DNA of 13,660 nucleotides, from NCBI GenBank assembly GCA_046047755.1, contig JBJOHK010000091.1, positions 1 to 13,660 of the forward strand, given 5' to 3'. Source of the DNA: JALRLA01 sp046047755. Its GTDB lineage: Bacteria > Bacteroidota > Bacteroidia > NS11-12g > UBA955. Positions 12,175 to 13,660 of this stretch are shown here, piece by piece. The number at the start of each line of letters is the position of its first letter. Within the stretch, counting starts at the first letter, position 1. The notes beneath the pieces are model-generated. The model was not told the origin of the DNA. It saw only the letters and a program-made list of their open reading frames with translations, and searched no databases. The position numbers and the translations under genes were made by a program.

Positions 12175-13133
12175 GTTCATCAGAATCCTTGCAGAAAGCC
12201 TTGGTTTTTGCCCCTGAAATTCAGCGGGTAAAGGAAGAGATTGGTCGTGTGGTGATAGGGCAAGAAGAGGCGGTTGAGGCCTTGTTGAATGCCGTCTTTT
12301 GCAACGGGCACGTACTTATGGTAGGGGTACCGGGATTGGCCAAGACGCTGTTGGTTAAGACCATTTCTACCGCTTTGGGGTTGGACTTTAAGAGGGTTCA
12401 GTTTACTCCAGACTTGATGCCCAGCGATATTTTGGGTGCGGAAATCTTGGATGCCGAACGCAAATTCAGTTTTGTCAAGGGTCCGATTTTTACCCAAGTA
12501 TTGTTAGCTGACGAGATCAACCGAACCCCACCCAAAACTCAGGCTGCGCTATTGGAGGCTATGCAGGAAAAGCAGGTAACTGCCGCGGGTCAATTGTACC
12601 CCTTGCCTGAGCCCTTCTTTGTACTAGCTACTCAAAATCCAATAGAGCAAGAGGGAACCTATCCCTTGCCCGAAGCCCAGTTGGACCGTTTTATGTACCA
12701 AGTAGTCTTGGGATACCCCAGCTTTGAACAAGAGCAAGCCATTCTCAAACAAACGACTTCGTCTCAACAACCCCAAACCCAGCCCATTCTGGATGCAGAG
12801 AAAATCACAGCCTTCCAGCAAGCGGTTCGCTCTGTTCCTGTTGTGGACCAGGTCTTTGAATACGCTGTCAGTTTGGTGCACAAAACCCGTCCAGATGGCG
12901 ATAGAGCTCCGGCTAATGTGCGCGACTATCTGCGCTTTGGAGCCGGTCCTCGCGCGGGTCAGAATTTAATTTTGGGGGCCAAATGCCATGCCCTGATGAA
13001 CGGAAAGTTGACGGTTGATAGAGAAGATGTTCAACGCGTGGCTCCCTGGGTTTTGGCTCACCGATTGGTGCCCAACTTCCGAGCCGAGGCTGAATCGGTT
13101 TCCATGGTGGAACTGGTCCGTTCCCTTTACTAA
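12171..13133 (+). CDS. MoxR-family AAA+ ATPase, 320 aa
   Basis: This is a cytoplasmic AAA+ ATPase of the MoxR branch, chaperone-like proteins that usually work with VWA-domain partners to mature enzymes or modulate envelope stress. It has Walker A GVPGLAKT (52-59), Walker B LLADEIN (111-117), the MoxR signature RTPPKTQAALLEAMQE (118-133), sensor 1 ATQNP (153-157), and the QEGTYPLPEAQLDRF block (160-174) with an arginine. The C-terminal lid helices contain RAPANVRDYLRFGAGPRAGQ. The length of 320 aa is normal. Its ATG overlaps the stop of the SurA-like gene (ATGA), so it is coupled to the two isomerases. The usual following DUF58 and VWA genes are absent: nth lies next on the opposite strand. 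The family is certain; its target is unknown. Confidence 0.93.
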   Translation: MSSSESLQKALVFAPEIQRVKEEIGRVVIGQEEAVEALLNAVFCNGHVLMVGVPGLAKTLLVKTISTALGLDFKRVQFTPDLMPSDILGAEILDAERKFSFVKGPIFTQVLLADEINRTPPKTQAALLEAMQEKQVTAAGQLYPLPEPFFVLATQNPIEQEGTYPLPEAQLDRFMYQVVLGYPSFEQEQAILKQTTSSQQPQTQPILDAEKITAFQQAVRSVPVVDQVFEYAVSLVHKTRPDGDRAPANVRDYLRFGAGPRAGQNLILGAKCHALMNGKLTVDREDVQRVAPWVLAHRLVPNFRAEAESVSMVELVRSLY

Positions 13134-13135
13134 AT

Positions 13136-13660
13136 CTAAGAAGGCCGATTTCCTGGCCGGCATCCGACCACTGAGCAAATGGGGCATTCCTCAGCCTTGT
13201 GTGTGCGGGCAGAGCAGTATTCTCGCCCAAAGAATATGATCTGCAAATGGGCCTTGTTCCAACGGTCTTGCGGGATCAATCGCTTCAGGTCTTTTTCGAC
13301 TTGTTCTACCGTTTTAGAGGGACTAAGGTTCCAACGCCATGCCAGTCGGTGAATATGGGTATCAACGGGAAATGCTGCATGGCCAAAGGCTTGGCTCATG
13401 ACTACAGAAGCCGTTTTGTGACCCACACCCGGAAGGGCTTCCAACTCTTCGAAAGTGGAGGGAACCCTGCCCTGGTGTTGGGTGTTGATGATTTCGCTCA
13501 AGCCCCAAATGGCCTTGCTTTTAGCCGGAGATAGCCCGCAAGGCTTGATGATTTCCCGAATCTCTTCCACGCTCAACAGCACCATGTCTTTGGGGTTGTT
13601 GGCTCGTTCAAAAAGTAGAGGAGTGATTTGATTCACTCTGGCATCAGTGCACTGGGCAGA
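13136..13660 (-). CDS. nth: Endonuclease III (DNA glycosylase/AP lyase), 5' end outside the window
   Basis: This base-excision enzyme removes oxidised pyrimidines and cleaves the AP site. The frame is open to the window edge, where SAQCTDARVNQITPLLF, the conserved block following the N-terminal helix, is visible; 174 codons are present. The helix-hairpin-helix LPGVGHKTASVV contains the catalytic lysine (visible residue 82). The catalytic aspartate is in FPVDTHIHRLAWR (visible 100), 18 residues later as in E. coli (K120/D138). The Fe-S cysteines are at visible 149, 159, 162 and 167, spaced C-X9-C-X2-C-X4-C instead of the E. coli C-X6-C-X2-C-X5-C. The gene is convergent with moxR with 2 bp between stops. 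A GTG at 13636 is not the start, because conserved sequence continues upstream. Confidence 0.94.
   Translation of the reverse strand, partial: SAQCTDARVNQITPLLFERANNPKDMVLLSVEEIREIIKPCGLSPAKSKAIWGLSEIINTQHQGRVPSTFEELEALPGVGHKTASVVMSQAFGHAAFPVDTHIHRLAWRWNLSPSKTVEQVEKDLKRLIPQDRWNKAHLQIIFFGREYCSARTHKAEECPICSVVGCRPGNRPS

Noticed and set aside
13143..13159. GGCC...GGCC dyad just after moxR as a terminator
   Set aside because: The stem is only 4 bp with a wide loop, there is no T-run, and it lies inside the nth coding region.
1..13660. Mobile elements, CRISPR arrays, phage genes or toxin-antitoxin pairs
   Set aside because: I looked for direct repeats, transposase or integrase motifs and small paired genes and found none. 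Apart from the annotated gaps the window is filled by housekeeping genes.

Overview
The window looks like chromosomal DNA of a Bacteroidota bacterium, most likely Flavobacteriia/Flavobacteriales, at intermediate GC (roughly 48-50 % by eye). The reasons are the Bacteroidota-type -7 promoter box TAnnTTTG upstream of several genes, a leucyl-tRNA synthetase with the extra block between the catalytic core and NWCE that is usual in this phylum, a ComA-type phosphosulfolactate synthase behind a long TPR gene, and a tandem pair of exported parvulin isomerases followed by a MoxR ATPase. The genes are tightly packed. I see no phage, insertion sequence, CRISPR array, tRNA or rRNA. It is a core-genome region, so the interest is in regulation and gene arrangement.

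Layout. (1) 1-1775, minus: a 485-aa TPR protein overlaps by 8 nt a comA-like gene that runs off the left edge. (2) 1894-2493, plus: a LysE-like six-helix membrane exporter, divergent from the TPR gene. It overlaps tail-to-tail by 18 bp with methylmalonyl-CoA epimerase (2476-2892, minus). (3) 2991-5016, plus: a minimal ISC iron-sulfur assembly set iscS-iscU-iscA, closed by an intrinsic terminator at 5023-5045. (4) 5044-7620, minus: leuS, divergent from obg (7671-8687, plus) across only 50 bp. (5) 8726-13133, plus: a 692-aa multi-parvulin exported isomerase, a 457-aa SurA-like exported isomerase and a MoxR AAA+ ATPase, joined by two ATGA stop/start overlaps. (6) 13136-13660, minus: endonuclease III (nth), cut by the right edge and convergent with moxR with 2 bp between the stop codons.

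How the genes work together. IscS takes sulfur from cysteine, IscU is the cluster scaffold and IscA an A-type carrier; neither iscR nor hscBA/fdx is in the window. The two isomerases carry signal peptides and probably act on envelope proteins in the periplasm. Their translational coupling to a cytoplasmic MoxR suggests a joint role in envelope biogenesis, but this is inference.

The most notable signal is a perfect inverted repeat, TTTAGA-N5-TCTAAA, found once in front of iscS (2956-2972) and again in front of iscU (4207-4223). Each copy overlaps or abuts a perfect TAnnTTTG box. This looks like a shared operator controlling Fe-S assembly at two points in the operon; the regulator is not in the window. 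A second theme is that several -7 boxes lie only 3-7 nt from the start codon (TPR, lysE-like, obg, leuS), which predicts leaderless or very short-leader mRNAs.
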